Shown here one piece after another: positions 8,733 to 21,467 of a DNA stretch of 64,000 nucleotides; positions within the stretch are counted from its first letter, which is position 1; each line of letters begins with the position of its first letter. Origin of the DNA: Candidatus Accumulibacter regalis. GTDB lineage: Bacteria; Pseudomonadota; Gammaproteobacteria; Burkholderiales; Rhodocyclaceae. A model generated the notes under the pieces. That model was not told where the DNA came from, did not search any database, and was given only the letters and a program-made list of their open reading frames with translations. The position numbers and the translations under genes were made by a program. The DNA lies in assembly GCA_000585075.1 (NCBI GenBank), contig JEMY01000033.1:1-64000 (forward strand). Direction: 5' to 3'.

Positions 8733-9160
8733 TAACGCGCGCGGTAGAGCAGCGTCGGATGAACGTCCTGCAACACCTTCTGCATTCCCCGCCGGGTCCT
8801 CACGTTGAGGATGATCGGCGAGCGCGTATTGGCGGCGATCTTGCCGCCCTCGGCCTCGTTGCGGTAGACGATCAGCGCCACGGTCGCCTCATCGCCACCA
8901 TCGAGACCGAGCAAGGCGCAGTCGGCGTCGGAGAGTTCGATCTGGTATTCCAGATCCAGCGTCTGCGGCGGCACGATCGGAAAACTCAAATCAGGGTCGT
9001 CGAGCGACTGCAGCCAGAAGACCGTCGCCTTGCCTTCCTCGTGAAAAATCTTGAAGCGCGTGCAGTCGGCAAAACCGGCCAGCCCCTCGGCAAAAGTGAA
9101 TACGGTGTCCGGGTCGACGGGTACATCCTTCAGCCCGAAGCGTTCGAGATCGATTTTCAT
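8732..9160 (-). CDS. fliW: Flagellar assembly factor FliW
   Basis: A 142-residue protein recognised by its overall FliW pattern: FTFAEGLAGFADCTRF near the N-terminus, the central PDLSFPIVPP, and the ending RSPIILNVRTRRG. FliW binds flagellin and CsrA and links flagellin synthesis to secretion. The ATG at 9160 follows AGGGGGA; longer in-frame versions (to 9418) run into non-conserved sequence. csrA and flagellin genes, its usual partners, are not next to it; instead it starts an operon with FecR, OmpA-like and cyclase genes. The divergent tex gene begins 191 bp away, and that space must carry both promoters. Confidence 0.9.
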   Translation of the reverse strand: MKIDLERFGLKDVPVDPDTVFTFAEGLAGFADCTRFKIFHEEGKATVFWLQSLDDPDLSFPIVPPQTLDLEYQIELSDADCALLGLDGGDEATVALIVYRNEAEGGKIAANTRSPIILNVRTRRGMQKVLQDVHPTLLYRAR

Positions 9161-9351
9161 GAGGTCCCCCTGAGCGGCTGCTGCAGCGCGCAGCCAAGAG
9201 CAGCAATTTAACCCCATTCGCCGGGCAGCGGCAATTCGATCGGGGTGTCCGGCCGATCCCGCGGCCACCGTCGCCTTGCCATCCTTGAGTTCTGCCGGCC
9301 GATTCTGCATAGTGCGCGTCTTTCCCGCCAGCCAAGCCCAGCCGATCACCG

Positions 9352-11682
<2,331 letters not shown>

Positions 11683-11723
11683 ACGCGCGACCATTAACGG
11701 CACCCTCCACATCGGATCGCACC

Positions 11724-12374
11724 ATGTTCCAGGCCATCATTTTCGACCTCGACGGCACGCTGATCGATTCACGCGCCGCCATCCTCGACGCTTTCGGCAA
11801 GGCGCTGGCGGAAAAAGGCCTAGCGCCGCGGATTGCCCTCGCGGCGGTACGCATCGGCCCCCCGCTCACCGAGACCTTGCGCGAGCTGACCGGCAGCAGC
11901 GACGAGGCGCTCCTCGATTCGCTCGCCGAGCACTTCAAGGCGCACTACGACAGCACTGGCTACCGGGCCAGCGAAGTCTTCGCCGGCATCCCCGAGTTGC
12001 TCGCAGCGCTGACGGCAAGCGGCGCGCGCTGCTTTCTCGCCACCAACAAGCGCATCGCACCGACGCGCCTGATCGTGCAGTACCTGCAATGGGAGCCGTA
12101 CTTCGCAGGGATCTACGCGCTCGATCGCGAAACGCCGCGCCTGCCCGACAAGAGCAGCATGCTCGGTCGGCTCCTCGCCGAGCAGGCGCTGGACGCCAAG
12201 AACTGCATCTATGTCGGGGACACGCCGGAGGACGAGGCCGCAGCGCGCGCCAACGGGCTGCCCTTTGCGGCCGTGAGCTGGGGCTACGGCGAGTTCCCGA
12301 ACACAAACACACTTCGCTTCAGCACGCCGCACGAGCTCGGCAGCTTTCTTCATCAGGGAAGAACCGCGCGCTGA
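11724..12374 (+). CDS. HAD-superfamily phosphatase (phosphoglycolate phosphatase-like)
   Basis: A 216-residue haloacid dehalogenase-type hydrolase. Motif I is FDLDGTLID with nucleophile Asp8 and acid/base Asp10, motif II is FLATNK, and motif IV is GDTPEDEAAA. The helical cap between motifs I and II is like those of the Gph/PpaX branch. It probably dephosphorylates a small metabolite; the sequence does not identify which one. It lies 41 bp after tex in the same direction and may be co-transcribed with it. Confidence 0.85.
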   Translation: MFQAIIFDLDGTLIDSRAAILDAFGKALAEKGLAPRIALAAVRIGPPLTETLRELTGSSDEALLDSLAEHFKAHYDSTGYRASEVFAGIPELLAALTASGARCFLATNKRIAPTRLIVQYLQWEPYFAGIYALDRETPRLPDKSSMLGRLLAEQALDAKNCIYVGDTPEDEAAARANGLPFAAVSWGYGEFPNTNTLRFSTPHELGSFLHQGRTAR

Positions 12375-12463
12375 TCCGCGTCCTCACCCCCGCCTGAAAC
12401 GCGGCACGAACGCACTATAATCGGCAGCAGCCCGATGCCAACGACGCCACGCCCGCCGACACC

Positions 12464-15031
12464 ATGACCAAGAACTCCGGACAAAGCACCGCCAAAGGCC
12501 GCAAGGCGGCCCCCCGCAGCACGAGCGAGCCGCGCCTCTCGCGCCAGCGCAAGCCGGCGGACCTGCCGACCGACGCCTGGCAAAGGGGCTTGCGCCGCCA
12601 GTTCGGCCGCGAGCAGGCTTTCGCTTTCGAGAATCTGGGCGACGATCCGGTGTTTTCCGATTTCGCCGTCTTCAACCCCGAAAGCCGGCGCCGCTACCGG
12701 GTCGTCATCCGCGGCGCGCAGCCCGGCGACAACCGCTGCTCGTGCCCCGATTTCGCGACCAACGACCTCGGCACCTGCAAGCACATCGAATTCACCCTCG
12801 CCCGGATCACCGCCGATGCGGCGGACAAGCGCGCGCTCGAACAGGGTTTCCGCGAATCGTTCAGCGAGCTCTTTCTCGACTACGCCGGCCAGCGACGCGT
12901 CCGCCTGCGGCTCGGCGCCGACTTCCCCGCCGAGCTGCAGGCACAGGCAAGTACCCTCTTCGAGGCCAGCAGCGGCTGGCAACTGCCGCCGCAGCGCTTT
13001 GCCGACCTCCCCGCCTTCATCGATCAGGTACGCAGCAGCGGTCACGACCTGCGCTGCCAGGACGACGCCCTGACCTATGTCGCCGAAGTCCGTGATGGCG
13101 AAGCGCGCCGCAAGACGCTCGCCCTCCTCTATCCCACCGGCGCCGATGCCCCCACACTGCAGACCCTGCTCAAGGTCGGGCTCTATCCCTACCAGCGCGA
13201 AGGCGCACTCTTCGCCGCGCGTGCCGGACGCGCGTTGCTCGGCGACGAGATGGGCCTCGGCAAGACCGTGCAGGCCATCGCGGCGATGGAGATTTTCGCG
13301 CGCCACTTCGCTGCCGAGCGCGTGCTGGTGGTCTGCCCGACTTCGCTCAAGCACCAGTGGGAACGCGAAATCGCCCGTTTCAGCGAACGCCAGGCGACGG
13401 TCATCGGCGGTCTGCGCGCGATCCGCGAGGCGCGCTACGCGCAGGACGACTTCTGCAAGATCACCAACTACGAGACCCTGGGCCGCGACCTCGACCTGAT
13501 CCAGGCCTGGGCACCCGACCTGGTGATCGTCGACGAAGCGCAGCGCATCAAGAACTGGAACACCATCGCCGCGCGCGCGCTAAAGCGCGTCGACAGCCCC
13601 TATGCGCTGGTACTCACCGGCACGCCGCTGGAAAACCGCCTCGAGGAGCTGATCTCGATCGTCCAGTTCGTCGACCAGCATCGCCTTGGCCCGACGTGGC
13701 GCCTGCTCGACGAGCACCAGGAGCGTGACGAACGCGGCCGCGTCATCGGCTACCGCAAGCTGCAGCAGATTGGCGAGACGCTGGCCCCGATCATGCTGCG
13801 GCGACGCAAGGCGGCGGTCCTCGAACAACTGCCCGAGCGCGTCGACAACACCCTGTTCGTGCCGATGACCCCGCAGCAGGCCGACCATCACGAGGAAAAC
13901 CGCGCCCAGGTGGCGCGTATCGTGCACCGCTGGCGGCACACCGGCTTTCTCTCCGAGAAGGACCAGCTGCGCATGCGCTGCGCGCTGCAGAACATGCGCA
14001 TGTCGTGCAACAGCACCTTCCTGATCGACCACGAAACGGACCATGGCTACAAGGCCGACGAACTGGCCGCGCTGCTCGACGACATCCTCGACGACCCGCA
14101 AGCCAAGGTCGTCGTCTTCAGCCAGTGGCTGCGTACGCACGAGCTGATCGTCCGCCGCCTCGACGAGCGTGGCTGGCAACACGTGCTCTTCCACGGCGGC
14201 GTTCCCAGCGACAAGCGCGGCGCGCTGATCGACCGCTTCAACAACGATCCCGACTGCCGCGTCTTTCTCAGTACCGACGCCGGCGGCGTCGGCCTCAACC
14301 TGCAACACGCCGCGGCGGTGATCGTGAACATGGACCTGCCGTGGAATCCGGCGGTACTCGAACAGCGCATCGGTCGCGTGCACCGCCTCGGCCAGACGCG
14401 CGGCGTGCAGGTGATCAACTTCGTCGCCCGCGGAACGATCGAGGAAGGCATGCTTTCCGTACTCGCCTTCAAGCAATCGCTGTTTGCCGGCGTCCTCGAC
14501 GGCGGCGAAAGCGAAGTCGTCCTGCAGGGAACGCGGCTGTCGAAGTTCATGGAGGCGGTCGAAAAAGCCACCGGCGCCGTCGAAGGCCAGGCCGCCAGCG
14601 AAGACGACGGCCAGGATACGCCGCCGCTCGCGGCGATCAACGCCGCGGATGGCGACGACGCGGACGACGCGGGTGGCGGCGGTGCAGCCGACGGGTCCGG
14701 CGAATCGGATGAAAGTGCAGCGAGCGCACGGGCCACCGAGCCGCCAGCGTCAGGCGAAGCCGAGGCCGCCGCCGACCGGGAAGTCCCGACGGAGCAGGCA
14801 GCCGCAGCCGCAACCGCGCCCGAAAGTGCCGATCCCTGGGCGCCGCTGCTGGCAGCCGGCGCCCAATTGCTCGGCGAACTGGCGGCAGCGTCGCAAGGCG
14901 AGCGCCAATCGACCTTGGTGCACACCGACCCGGCGACCGGCCAGCGCTATCTCCGACTGCCGGTACCGGACCCGCAGACCGTGCACAGCCTCGCCGAAGG
15001 ACTGCTGGCGCTGTTTGGCAGGCCAAAATAG
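12464..15031 (+). CDS. SWIM-domain SNF2-family DEAD/H helicase
   Basis: An 855-residue Swi2/Snf2-type ATPase. The N-terminal part has a SWIM zinc finger (about residues 85-110: RCSCPDFATN then GTCKH). The helicase core follows: Walker A GDEMGLGKT (about 260), motif II DEAQ (about 357), LTGTPLENR, and in the second lobe STDAGGVGLNLQ and EQRIGRVHRLGQ (about 600-640). Residues about 700-800 are an acidic, Ala-rich low-complexity spacer. The last 38 residues form a short conserved tail (TDPATGQRYLRLPVPDPQTV) of which a diverged second copy exists 0.7 kb downstream. Such proteins remodel protein-DNA or RNA polymerase complexes; the exact target is unknown. Confidence 0.9.
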   Translation: MTKNSGQSTAKGRKAAPRSTSEPRLSRQRKPADLPTDAWQRGLRRQFGREQAFAFENLGDDPVFSDFAVFNPESRRRYRVVIRGAQPGDNRCSCPDFATNDLGTCKHIEFTLARITADAADKRALEQGFRESFSELFLDYAGQRRVRLRLGADFPAELQAQASTLFEASSGWQLPPQRFADLPAFIDQVRSSGHDLRCQDDALTYVAEVRDGEARRKTLALLYPTGADAPTLQTLLKVGLYPYQREGALFAARAGRALLGDEMGLGKTVQAIAAMEIFARHFAAERVLVVCPTSLKHQWEREIARFSERQATVIGGLRAIREARYAQDDFCKITNYETLGRDLDLIQAWAPDLVIVDEAQRIKNWNTIAARALKRVDSPYALVLTGTPLENRLEELISIVQFVDQHRLGPTWRLLDEHQERDERGRVIGYRKLQQIGETLAPIMLRRRKAAVLEQLPERVDNTLFVPMTPQQADHHEENRAQVARIVHRWRHTGFLSEKDQLRMRCALQNMRMSCNSTFLIDHETDHGYKADELAALLDDILDDPQAKVVVFSQWLRTHELIVRRLDERGWQHVLFHGGVPSDKRGALIDRFNNDPDCRVFLSTDAGGVGLNLQHAAAVIVNMDLPWNPAVLEQRIGRVHRLGQTRGVQVINFVARGTIEEGMLSVLAFKQSLFAGVLDGGESEVVLQGTRLSKFMEAVEKATGAVEGQAASEDDGQDTPPLAAINAADGDDADDAGGGGAADGSGESDESAASARATEPPASGEAEAAADREVPTEQAAAAATAPESADPWAPLLAAGAQLLGELAAASQGERQSTLVHTDPATGQRYLRLPVPDPQTVHSLAEGLLALFGRPK

Positions 15032-15059
15032 GGTCGCCGGCCAGATCGGCGCCGACCGC

Positions 15060-15557
15060 ATGAACTCGAAAAGCAGGCGCCAGCAAGCCTTGGCGGCGAT
15101 ATTCCGGATGGAGCACACTCACGACACGGACGACGCGAAACGAGCGATCCGCTATCTTGGCCAAGCCGTCGCCCAATCGCCATTCAAGCAGACGATAGAC
15201 CGCGCGGTGATGCAGTGGATGCAGTACCGTCTCAGTCGCAAGATGCCCGGACTGCCACTGCCGGAACTCGATGACATGCTGAAAGGAACCGAAATGCTGG
15301 AAACGAATATTGATCAATGGAAAGCCAAGGCGGTCGCGGAAGGCCTGCAGATTGGCAAGCTCGAAGGGAAACTCGAAGGCAAAATCGAAGGCGAGGCTCG
15401 CGCCCTGCAACACCTGCTTTCCCGGCGCTTTGGCGCGATCCCGATGGACATTGTCGCGCGGATAGCCGCGGCCGACCTCGAACAGATCGAAGCCTGGTTC
15501 GATGCCGCCATTACCGCGCCGGACGTCGCCTCCGTGTTCACCCCGACACGGAACTGA
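15060..15557 (+). pseudogene. C-terminal remnant of an Rpn-type / DUF4351 nuclease-transposase gene
   Basis: The 165-residue reading frame matches only the C-terminal half of Rpn/PD-(D/E)XK family proteins that end in DUF4351. It has the interdomain region (LPELDDMLKG), a short EGK repeat (GKLEGKLEGKIEGE) and the DUF4351 tail (LLSRRFGAIP, LEQIEAWFDA). The N-terminal nuclease domain is missing; the frame begins only 28 bp after the helicase stop, so the 5' part appears deleted. Whether the ATG at 15060 is used is unknown. It lies between the helicase end and a second copy of the helicase tail, which fits insertion or recombination damage. Confidence 0.75.
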
Positions 15558-15670
15558 CAAGCCTCTGGACGTCGAGTCCACACTTGACCACACACCGGCA
15601 GACGATCCGGTCGAAGGCGAGTAACCACAGCCTAAGCCGCCGTCGACCCACCTGACAAGGCGGCACCCGC

Positions 15671-15853
15671 CTGCGGCTGGTGAAAACCGATCCCGCCAGC
15701 GGCGAGCGCTATCTCAGGTTGCCGGTGCCCGACCCGCAAACGGTGCAACGCCTTGCCGAGGGACTGCTGAGTCTGCTCGGCGAACACAAGGCAGCGACGC
15801 TACTCAGCGCGAAAGCCCGGCTTCTGCAGCAACGATCTGCTCCAGAAAACTAA
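15671..15853 (+). pseudogene. Orphan second copy of the helicase C-terminal tail
   Basis: The frame reads LRLVKTDPASGERYLRLPVP and continues through DPQTVQRLAEGLLSLLGEHK before running on to TAA at 15851. Aligned by eye to the end of the upstream SNF2 helicase (14914-15031), 29 of 38 residues are identical, with many silent differences. There is no start codon; an in-frame TGA lies at 15653. The divergence suggests the fragment comes from a paralogous helicase gene or an old duplication rather than a recent copy. Nothing else of a helicase is visible around it. Confidence 0.8.
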
Positions 15854-15956
15854 TCTCGGCGCACAGCAAGCGACACGCGCTGGCTGGATCAGACCCAGTT
15901 AGCAAGAATGGCGCAGCCTTGATGACTCCGCGAATAGACGCTAAAAAATGCGCCTT

Positions 15957-17027
15957 TCAGGCCGCAGCGCCTCGGGCGAGATAATCTGCATAGGCTCTCG
16001 CGAGCCCTTCCTCCAGACCCACCTGTGCGCGCCAGCCAAGCGCGGTGAGATGGGTGCTGTCCAACAGCTTGCGTGGCGCGCCATCCGGCTTGCTTGGGTC
16101 GAAGTCAACCTCGCCCGGATAGCCAACTGCTTTGCGGATACTCTCGGCCAATTGCGAGACGGTGATTTCCTCGCCACAGCCAACATTGATGTGCGAGAGC
16201 ATCGGTCGCGCGTGCGCGGTGTAGGTCGCCCTGTCCAGATTCATCACATGAACGCAGGCAGTCGCCAAGTCGTCCACGTAGAGGAATTCGCGCTTAGGCG
16301 TACCGCTACCCCATAGGGTGGTGCGAAGAGCAAGATCGGTCGTGCACGTATCGTAGAGGTAACGCTTCAGATCACCAGGGATGGCGCCGTGTATGCGTTC
16401 GTCTCGCTCGATGGCCAACCAGTTGTGCTCGGCAGCCAGTTTGGCAAGGTGCAGTTTGCGAATTACAGCGGGGACGACGTGACTGTTCAATAGATCGTAG
16501 TTATCGCCGGGTCCGTAGAGATTGGTGGGCATGACGCAGCGGTAGTCGGTACCGTGGCTCTGTTGGTACTGGCGATTGTAGGACTCGCAGAGCTTGATGC
16601 CGGCGATCTTGGCGATGGCGTAGGGCTCGTTGGTCGGTTCTAGCGGCCCGGTGAACAAGGCATCCTCACGCATCGGCTGGATGGCCAGCCTCGGGTAAAT
16701 GCAGCTACTGCCCAGAAACATAAGCTTCTGAACGCCGACACGCCATGCCTCGTGAATAACATTGGCTTCGATCATCAGGTTCTGGTAGATGAATTCTGCC
16801 GGGTAAATACTGTTGGCGTAAATGCCACCGACCCTTGCCGCGGCGACATAGACCTGCTCGGGCCTTTCCGCTGCGAAGAAGCTGCGCACGCCAGCCTGGT
16901 CGCAGAGGTCCAGTTCGGCGCGGCTGCGTGTGACCAGCCGGGTGTGGCCTTGTCTCTCCAGGACGCGCGCGATGGCGGAACCGACCATGCCGCGATGACC
17001 GGCAACGTAGATCCGGGGTTCACTCAT
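15957..17027 (-). CDS. fcl: GDP-L-fucose synthase
   Basis: A 356-residue extended short-chain dehydrogenase that converts GDP-4-keto-6-deoxymannose to GDP-L-fucose (epimerisation plus NADPH reduction). It has the GHRGMVG nucleotide motif at residues 10-16, the SSCIYP segment with Ser and Cys catalytic residues, and the Tyr/Lys pair in YAIAK. It is somewhat longer than the E. coli enzyme (about 320) because of an insertion around residues 200-245. It lies 12 bp after gmd, which makes its substrate, so the pair supplies GDP-fucose for the adjoining glycan genes. Confidence 0.93.
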   Translation of the reverse strand: MSEPRIYVAGHRGMVGSAIARVLERQGHTRLVTRSRAELDLCDQAGVRSFFAAERPEQVYVAAARVGGIYANSIYPAEFIYQNLMIEANVIHEAWRVGVQKLMFLGSSCIYPRLAIQPMREDALFTGPLEPTNEPYAIAKIAGIKLCESYNRQYQQSHGTDYRCVMPTNLYGPGDNYDLLNSHVVPAVIRKLHLAKLAAEHNWLAIERDERIHGAIPGDLKRYLYDTCTTDLALRTTLWGSGTPKREFLYVDDLATACVHVMNLDRATYTAHARPMLSHINVGCGEEITVSQLAESIRKAVGYPGEVDFDPSKPDGAPRKLLDSTHLTALGWRAQVGLEEGLARAYADYLARGAAA

Positions 17028-17039
17028 TATTTGCCGTAC

Positions 17040-18164
17040 TTATTCGTGGCGGTCCAGGGTCTTGAAACCGGCCAACTGAACCATCGCATCGCGTCTGGCT
17101 GCGCTGTAATCGGCGAGAACCATCTCACTGACCAGTTCGCGCAGGCTGGTAACGGGGGTCCAGCCGAGTTTTTCGCGAGCTTTTGTGGCGTCGCCGAGCA
17201 GGCTCTGGACTTCGGTCGGGCGAAAGTAGCGGGGGTCTACCTTAACGATGACCTCACCGACCTTGACCTTCGCCTGATGGCCCTCGACCTTGGCAACAAT
17301 GCCCACCTCGTTCACGCCTTCGCCTTCGAAGCGCACGCGAATGCCCAACTCGGCGGCGGCGAATTCAACAAACTGCCGGACGCTGTACTGCACTCCAGTG
17401 GCGATGACGAAGTCTTCGGGATGGTCTTGCTGGAGCATCAGCCACTGCATTTCAACGTAGTCGCGAGCGTGCCCCCAGTCGCGCAGCGCGCTGAGGTTAC
17501 CCAAGTAAAGGCAATCCTGCAGGCCCAGCGCAATGCGCGCAATGGCGCGAGTGATCTTGCGCGTGACGAAGGTTTCGCCACGCACCGGGCTTTCGTGATT
17601 GAAGAGGATGCCGTTGCAGGCGTAGATACCATAGGCCTCGCGGTAGTTGACCGTGATCCAGTAAGCGTAGAGTTTGGCTACGGCGTAGGGACTGCGCGGG
17701 TAGAAGGGTGTGCTTTCCCTCTGCGGCGTTTCCTGCACCAGGCCGTAGAGTTCGGATGTACTCGCCTGGTAGAAGCGGCTTTTCTTTTCCAGGCCGAGGA
17801 TGCGGATGGCTTCGACGATGCGCAGCGCGCCGACGCCATCGGTGTTGGCCGTGTATTCGGGCTCTTCGAAGCTGACCGCTACGTGGCTTTGTGCGCCCAG
17901 GTTGTAGATTTCGTCGGGCTGCACCTGCTGGATGATGCGGATCAGGCTGCTTGAATCGGTGAGGTCACCATGGTGCAGGATGAACCTGCGGTCTGGCTCG
18001 TGAGGATCCTGGTAGAGGTGGTCGATGCGGTCAGTATTGAACAGCGACGAGCGACGCTTGAGACCATGGACCTGATACCCCTTGTCGAGCAGAAACTCCG
18101 CGAGGTAGGCGCCGTCCTGGCCGGTGATGCCGGTGATGAGTGCCACCTTGTTGTTCGTGGTCAT
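17040..18164 (-). CDS. gmd: GDP-mannose 4,6-dehydratase
   Basis: A 374-residue dehydratase that makes GDP-4-keto-6-deoxymannose from GDP-mannose. Clear family features: [20 protein letters not shown] at the N-terminus, the NADP-binding LKRRSS and [19 protein letters not shown] with the catalytic Thr/Glu region, and [10 protein letters not shown] with the Tyr/Lys pair. Length is normal. It is the first gene of the leftward gmd-fcl operon and diverges from the glycan genes across a 572 bp spacer. Confidence 0.95.
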   Translation of the reverse strand: MTTNNKVALITGITGQDGAYLAEFLLDKGYQVHGLKRRSSLFNTDRIDHLYQDPHEPDRRFILHHGDLTDSSSLIRIIQQVQPDEIYNLGAQSHVAVSFEEPEYTANTDGVGALRIVEAIRILGLEKKSRFYQASTSELYGLVQETPQRESTPFYPRSPYAVAKLYAYWITVNYREAYGIYACNGILFNHESPVRGETFVTRKITRAIARIALGLQDCLYLGNLSALRDWGHARDYVEMQWLMLQQDHPEDFVIATGVQYSVRQFVEFAAAELGIRVRFEGEGVNEVGIVAKVEGHQAKVKVGEVIVKVDPRYFRPTEVQSLLGDATKAREKLGWTPVTSLRELVSEMVLADYSAARRDAMVQLAGFKTLDRHE

Positions 18165-18736
18165 GGAGATCCGAAAGGATTGAGTGGAAAAACCTGATGG
18201 CCCGACAAGGTTCCCGAGTATCGCTGCTCTTGCTACCTCGGGTCAATCCACGGTCCGCAATAGAAGAACTGCTGAAGTCAGCGGCAAGTAAGACGATCCT
18301 TCCCGGTTCGGCGAGCACCACTGACCGTCGGGCATCGCCAGGAGCAGACTTTGCGGCGATACCATCCGGCCGTCGGTACTTACCGCTCTTGATCGCCGAG
18401 TTGGCGAACCTTGCCGGTTATCACGCTGGCGCAATAAATCAACGCGCAAGCGCCTTGCCTGCATCGCAGGTGGCCGCTGTTGGTGCTACGATCACGCTCT
18501 TTCCGAGCGCGCGCCAGGCCCTTTTCCAGGCGGCACTCTCAATGAGAAGATGAGGCAACATGGCTGCCAGCGCCGCAAAGCGGGCTTCGCACCCGGAATA
18601 GGCGACAGGCTTTTCCCCGGTTTTGGGGCTTTTGCCCCCCACCTGGCAGCACCAATTCTTACCGCTGGCGGAGCAGCTTTCCTCCCCAGTCACTCGATCC
18701 GAGAACCTCTCCTCTTACTGGCCAGCGCACTAATCC
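18165..18736. other. 572 bp divergent spacer between gmd and the glycan operon
   Basis: No gene could be recognised here. Short open frames exist on both strands (for example an 84-codon minus frame at 18439-18693) but have no recognisable domain and no convincing ribosome site. A CCCC/GGGG inverted repeat with a 6-base loop lies near 18620-18635. The spacer must hold the promoters of both divergent operons. Its composition and stray frames would also fit a decayed mobile element. Confidence 0.5.
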
Positions 18737-20311
18737 ATGAAGCCTGTTGTTGCAATTATCGGTGCCGGCCCCGCGGGCTTGACGGCTGCGCTGGAACTGA
18801 TCCGCGACGGCCGGATGACGCCGATCGTGTTCGAAACAAGCAATCAGGTAGGCGGCATTTCTCGTACCGTCGAATACAAGGGCAACCGCATGGATATCGG
18901 CGGCCATCGCTTCTTCTCCAAGTCGGATTGGGTCATGAATTGGTGGCGGGACATCCTGCCGATTGCCGCAGACGAGAGCGCCGTCGAAATTGTCTATCAC
19001 GGGCAGCGCAGAACGGTCGACACGGACCGGGCGACGCCGGCCGAGGACGGCCTGACCATGCTGGTGCGCAAGCGCGTTTCGCGCATCTACTTCCTGCGCA
19101 AGTATTTCGATTATCCGATTACGCTCAACCGCACAACGCTCACCAATCTCGGCGCCGTGCGCCTGCTCCGAATCGGGTTCAGTTACCTGTGGGCGACCCT
19201 GTTCCCACGCCGGAACATGCGCTCACTGGAGGACTTCCTGGTAAACCGTTTTGGCGAGGAACTGTACCGTACCTTCTTCAAGGACTACACCGAAAAGGTC
19301 TGGGGTGTGCCGTGCAGTCAGATCAGCGCGGAGTGGGGCGCGCAGCGTATCAAGGGAGTGTCGGTCATTGAAGCCATCAAGCATGCTTTACGAAAGGGGA
19401 GAAGCAACCGCGATACGGCGACGAAAACCAGTCTGATCGACCACTTTCTCTATCCACGCCTCGGCCCGGGGCAACTCTGGCAAGAGGTCGCGCGCCGCGT
19501 GAGCGAAGGAGGCGGCGAGATCCATTTTAGCTGCCAGATCGAAGGTCTGCAGCACCAATCCGGGAAGGTCAAGGCCTTGCGGGTAAGGAGTGCAGCGGGG
19601 CAGATACAGGAAGTCGAAGCCGACTACGTCATTTCCACAATGGCGGTGAAAGATCTGGTCAGCGGCATGCAGCCACCCGCGCCCTCGGCAGTCCGCGAGA
19701 TTGCCGACGCATTGCCCTATCGTGACTTCATCACCGTCGGCTTGTTGGTGTCGCGCATGCGTGCAAATCCGCAGTCCCTGAGCAATCGTGCTGACAACAT
19801 GCCTCCAGATAACTGGATTTACATTCAGGAACGCGATGTGCGCGTCGGCAGATTGCAGGTCTTCAACAATTGGAGCCCTGACTTGGTTGAGAGAGAAGAC
19901 CGAATCTGGCTCGGCCTCGAGTACTTTTGTCAGGAAGGAGATGACCTGTGGACCTTGCCAGATGACAAGATGATTGCCTTCGCCGCCGACGAGCTCGCGA
20001 AGCTTGACATGATCGACCACACCGATGTACTTGAAGGAACGGTGGTTCGCGTACCAAAGACCTACCCAGCCTACTTTGGCACCTATGCCGACTTCCCGGT
20101 CGTTCGCCAATGGCTGGACGGGCTGGAGAATCTTTATCTGGTGGGGCGAAATGGCATGCATCGCTACAACAACCAAGACCATTCGATGCTGACCGCCAAG
20201 CTGGCAGTCGAAGCGATTCTGGACGGCAAGGTAGACAAGGCGCAGATCTGGGCGGTCAATATTGATGACGACTACCACGAAGAACGAGGCAAGGCTTCAA
20301 TTGGCAAGTAA
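18737..20311 (+). CDS. NAD(P)/FAD-dependent oxidoreductase of the glycan locus
   Basis: A 524-residue flavoprotein of the amine-oxidase/protoporphyrinogen-oxidase fold. The N-terminal dinucleotide motif is [15 protein letters not shown] (residues 6-20), followed by [20 protein letters not shown], the FAD-contact region also seen in UDP-galactopyranose mutases. The C-terminal FAD contact is [19 protein letters not shown]. Genes of this type are common beside glycosyltransferases in polysaccharide loci; the substrate is not known. It heads the rightward glycan operon, and the next gene overlaps its end. Confidence 0.85.
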   Translation: MKPVVAIIGAGPAGLTAALELIRDGRMTPIVFETSNQVGGISRTVEYKGNRMDIGGHRFFSKSDWVMNWWRDILPIAADESAVEIVYHGQRRTVDTDRATPAEDGLTMLVRKRVSRIYFLRKYFDYPITLNRTTLTNLGAVRLLRIGFSYLWATLFPRRNMRSLEDFLVNRFGEELYRTFFKDYTEKVWGVPCSQISAEWGAQRIKGVSVIEAIKHALRKGRSNRDTATKTSLIDHFLYPRLGPGQLWQEVARRVSEGGGEIHFSCQIEGLQHQSGKVKALRVRSAAGQIQEVEADYVISTMAVKDLVSGMQPPAPSAVREIADALPYRDFITVGLLVSRMRANPQSLSNRADNMPPDNWIYIQERDVRVGRLQVFNNWSPDLVEREDRIWLGLEYFCQEGDDLWTLPDDKMIAFAADELAKLDMIDHTDVLEGTVVRVPKTYPAYFGTYADFPVVRQWLDGLENLYLVGRNGMHRYNNQDHSMLTAKLAVEAILDGKVDKAQIWAVNIDDDYHEERGKASIGK

Positions 20312-21467
20312 CGCGGTCGTGCTGCCGCCGGAGATTGCGGTTTCCGCGGTGATGCCATGCCTGAACGAGGCGCGGACGCTACCGCTCTGCATTGCCAAGA
20401 TCAAGCAAGCCTTTACAGAACTGGGCATTCCCGGCGAGATAGTCGTCGCCGACAACGGATCGACCGACGGCTCGCGTGAAATCGCGGCAGGCCTTGGGGC
20501 AAGGGTGGTTCTCGAACGGCGCCAAGGCTACGGTTCCGCCCTTCTGGCCGGCATCAGCCAGTGCAAAGGGCAGACCATCGTCATGGCCGATGCCGATGAC
20601 TCCTATGACTGGGCAACCCTTGGCGACTTCGTGCGCAAGATCGATGAAGGCTACGATCTGGTGATGGGCAACCGTTTCCTCGGGGGCATCGAACCAGGCG
20701 CCATGCCGCATTTGCACCGTTATCTTGGCAACCCTGTGCTTTCGGCCATCGCCCGTTGCCTCTACAAGATCCCTATTGGCGACTTCCATTGCGGGATGCG
20801 CGCGTTCACGCGGTCGGCGGCGGACCGAATGCTCCTGCGCACCCCGGGAATGGAGTTTGCGACCGAAATGGTCATCAACGCCGCGCAGGCAGGACTACGC
20901 ATCGCCGAAACCCCAACCCGGCTCTACCCGGATAAGCGGGGTCGGCCACCGCACCTACGTTCCTTTCGCGACGGCTGGCGGCACCTTCGCTTCATGATCA
21001 CCTATGCGCCCGATGCGCTGTACCTTGTCCCCAGCTTGTTCATGCTCGGTGTCGGCTTCGTGGGCATGGCTCTCTTGTCGAGCGGACCAACCGACATCGC
21101 AGGCTTTCACGTGGGGATTCACTTTCTCGCCCTTTCGAGCCTGCTGACCCTGCTGGGTGCCAACGTCGCCGGCTTTGGCATCCTTGCCAAGGCGCTGAAC
21201 GCATCGCGGTGCGCAATTTCGCCACAGTCGGCCGTTGGCAGACTGCTCCGCATATTCACTCTAGAAAGAGGTCTGCTGGCCGGACTGACCCTTGCCGCTG
21301 GCGGCCTCGCGGTGAATGGCGCAATACTGGCGCAGTGGCTGGCGCGGGAACGGGGCGACATGCCAGAAACGGTCCATCTGGCCTTTGTCGCGGCCACGGT
21401 TCTGGTGCTGGGTATCAATCTCGCTTTCGGCTCTTTCCTTCTCTACATGGCGCAAGAGCATGAATGA
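20262..21467 (+). CDS. GT2 glycosyltransferase, DPM1/GtrB-like, with C-terminal membrane helices
   Basis: A 401-residue protein. The first about 235 residues are a GT-A fold of family 2: [23 protein letters not shown] and the metal-binding [10 protein letters not shown]. About four membrane helices follow (about residues 245-390). This matches polyprenyl-phosphate hexose synthases, which load a sugar on undecaprenyl phosphate at the cytoplasmic face. The first ATG overlaps the oxidoreductase gene by 50 bp; a GTG at 20319 just after that stop is an alternative start and would still keep the whole domain. A gtrA gene at 33944 could be the flippase partner. Confidence 0.85.
   Translation: MMTTTTKNEARLQLASNAVVLPPEIAVSAVMPCLNEARTLPLCIAKIKQAFTELGIPGEIVVADNGSTDGSREIAAGLGARVVLERRQGYGSALLAGISQCKGQTIVMADADDSYDWATLGDFVRKIDEGYDLVMGNRFLGGIEPGAMPHLHRYLGNPVLSAIARCLYKIPIGDFHCGMRAFTRSAADRMLLRTPGMEFATEMVINAAQAGLRIAETPTRLYPDKRGRPPHLRSFRDGWRHLRFMITYAPDALYLVPSLFMLGVGFVGMALLSSGPTDIAGFHVGIHFLALSSLLTLLGANVAGFGILAKALNASRCAISPQSAVGRLLRIFTLERGLLAGLTLAAGGLAVNGAILAQWLARERGDMPETVHLAFVAATVLVLGINLAFGSFLLYMAQEHE

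Noticed and set aside
18439-18693. 84-codon minus frame in the gmd spacer as a possible transposase relic
   Set aside because: No transposase motif, no terminal inverted repeats and no target duplication could be seen, so no mobile element was called.
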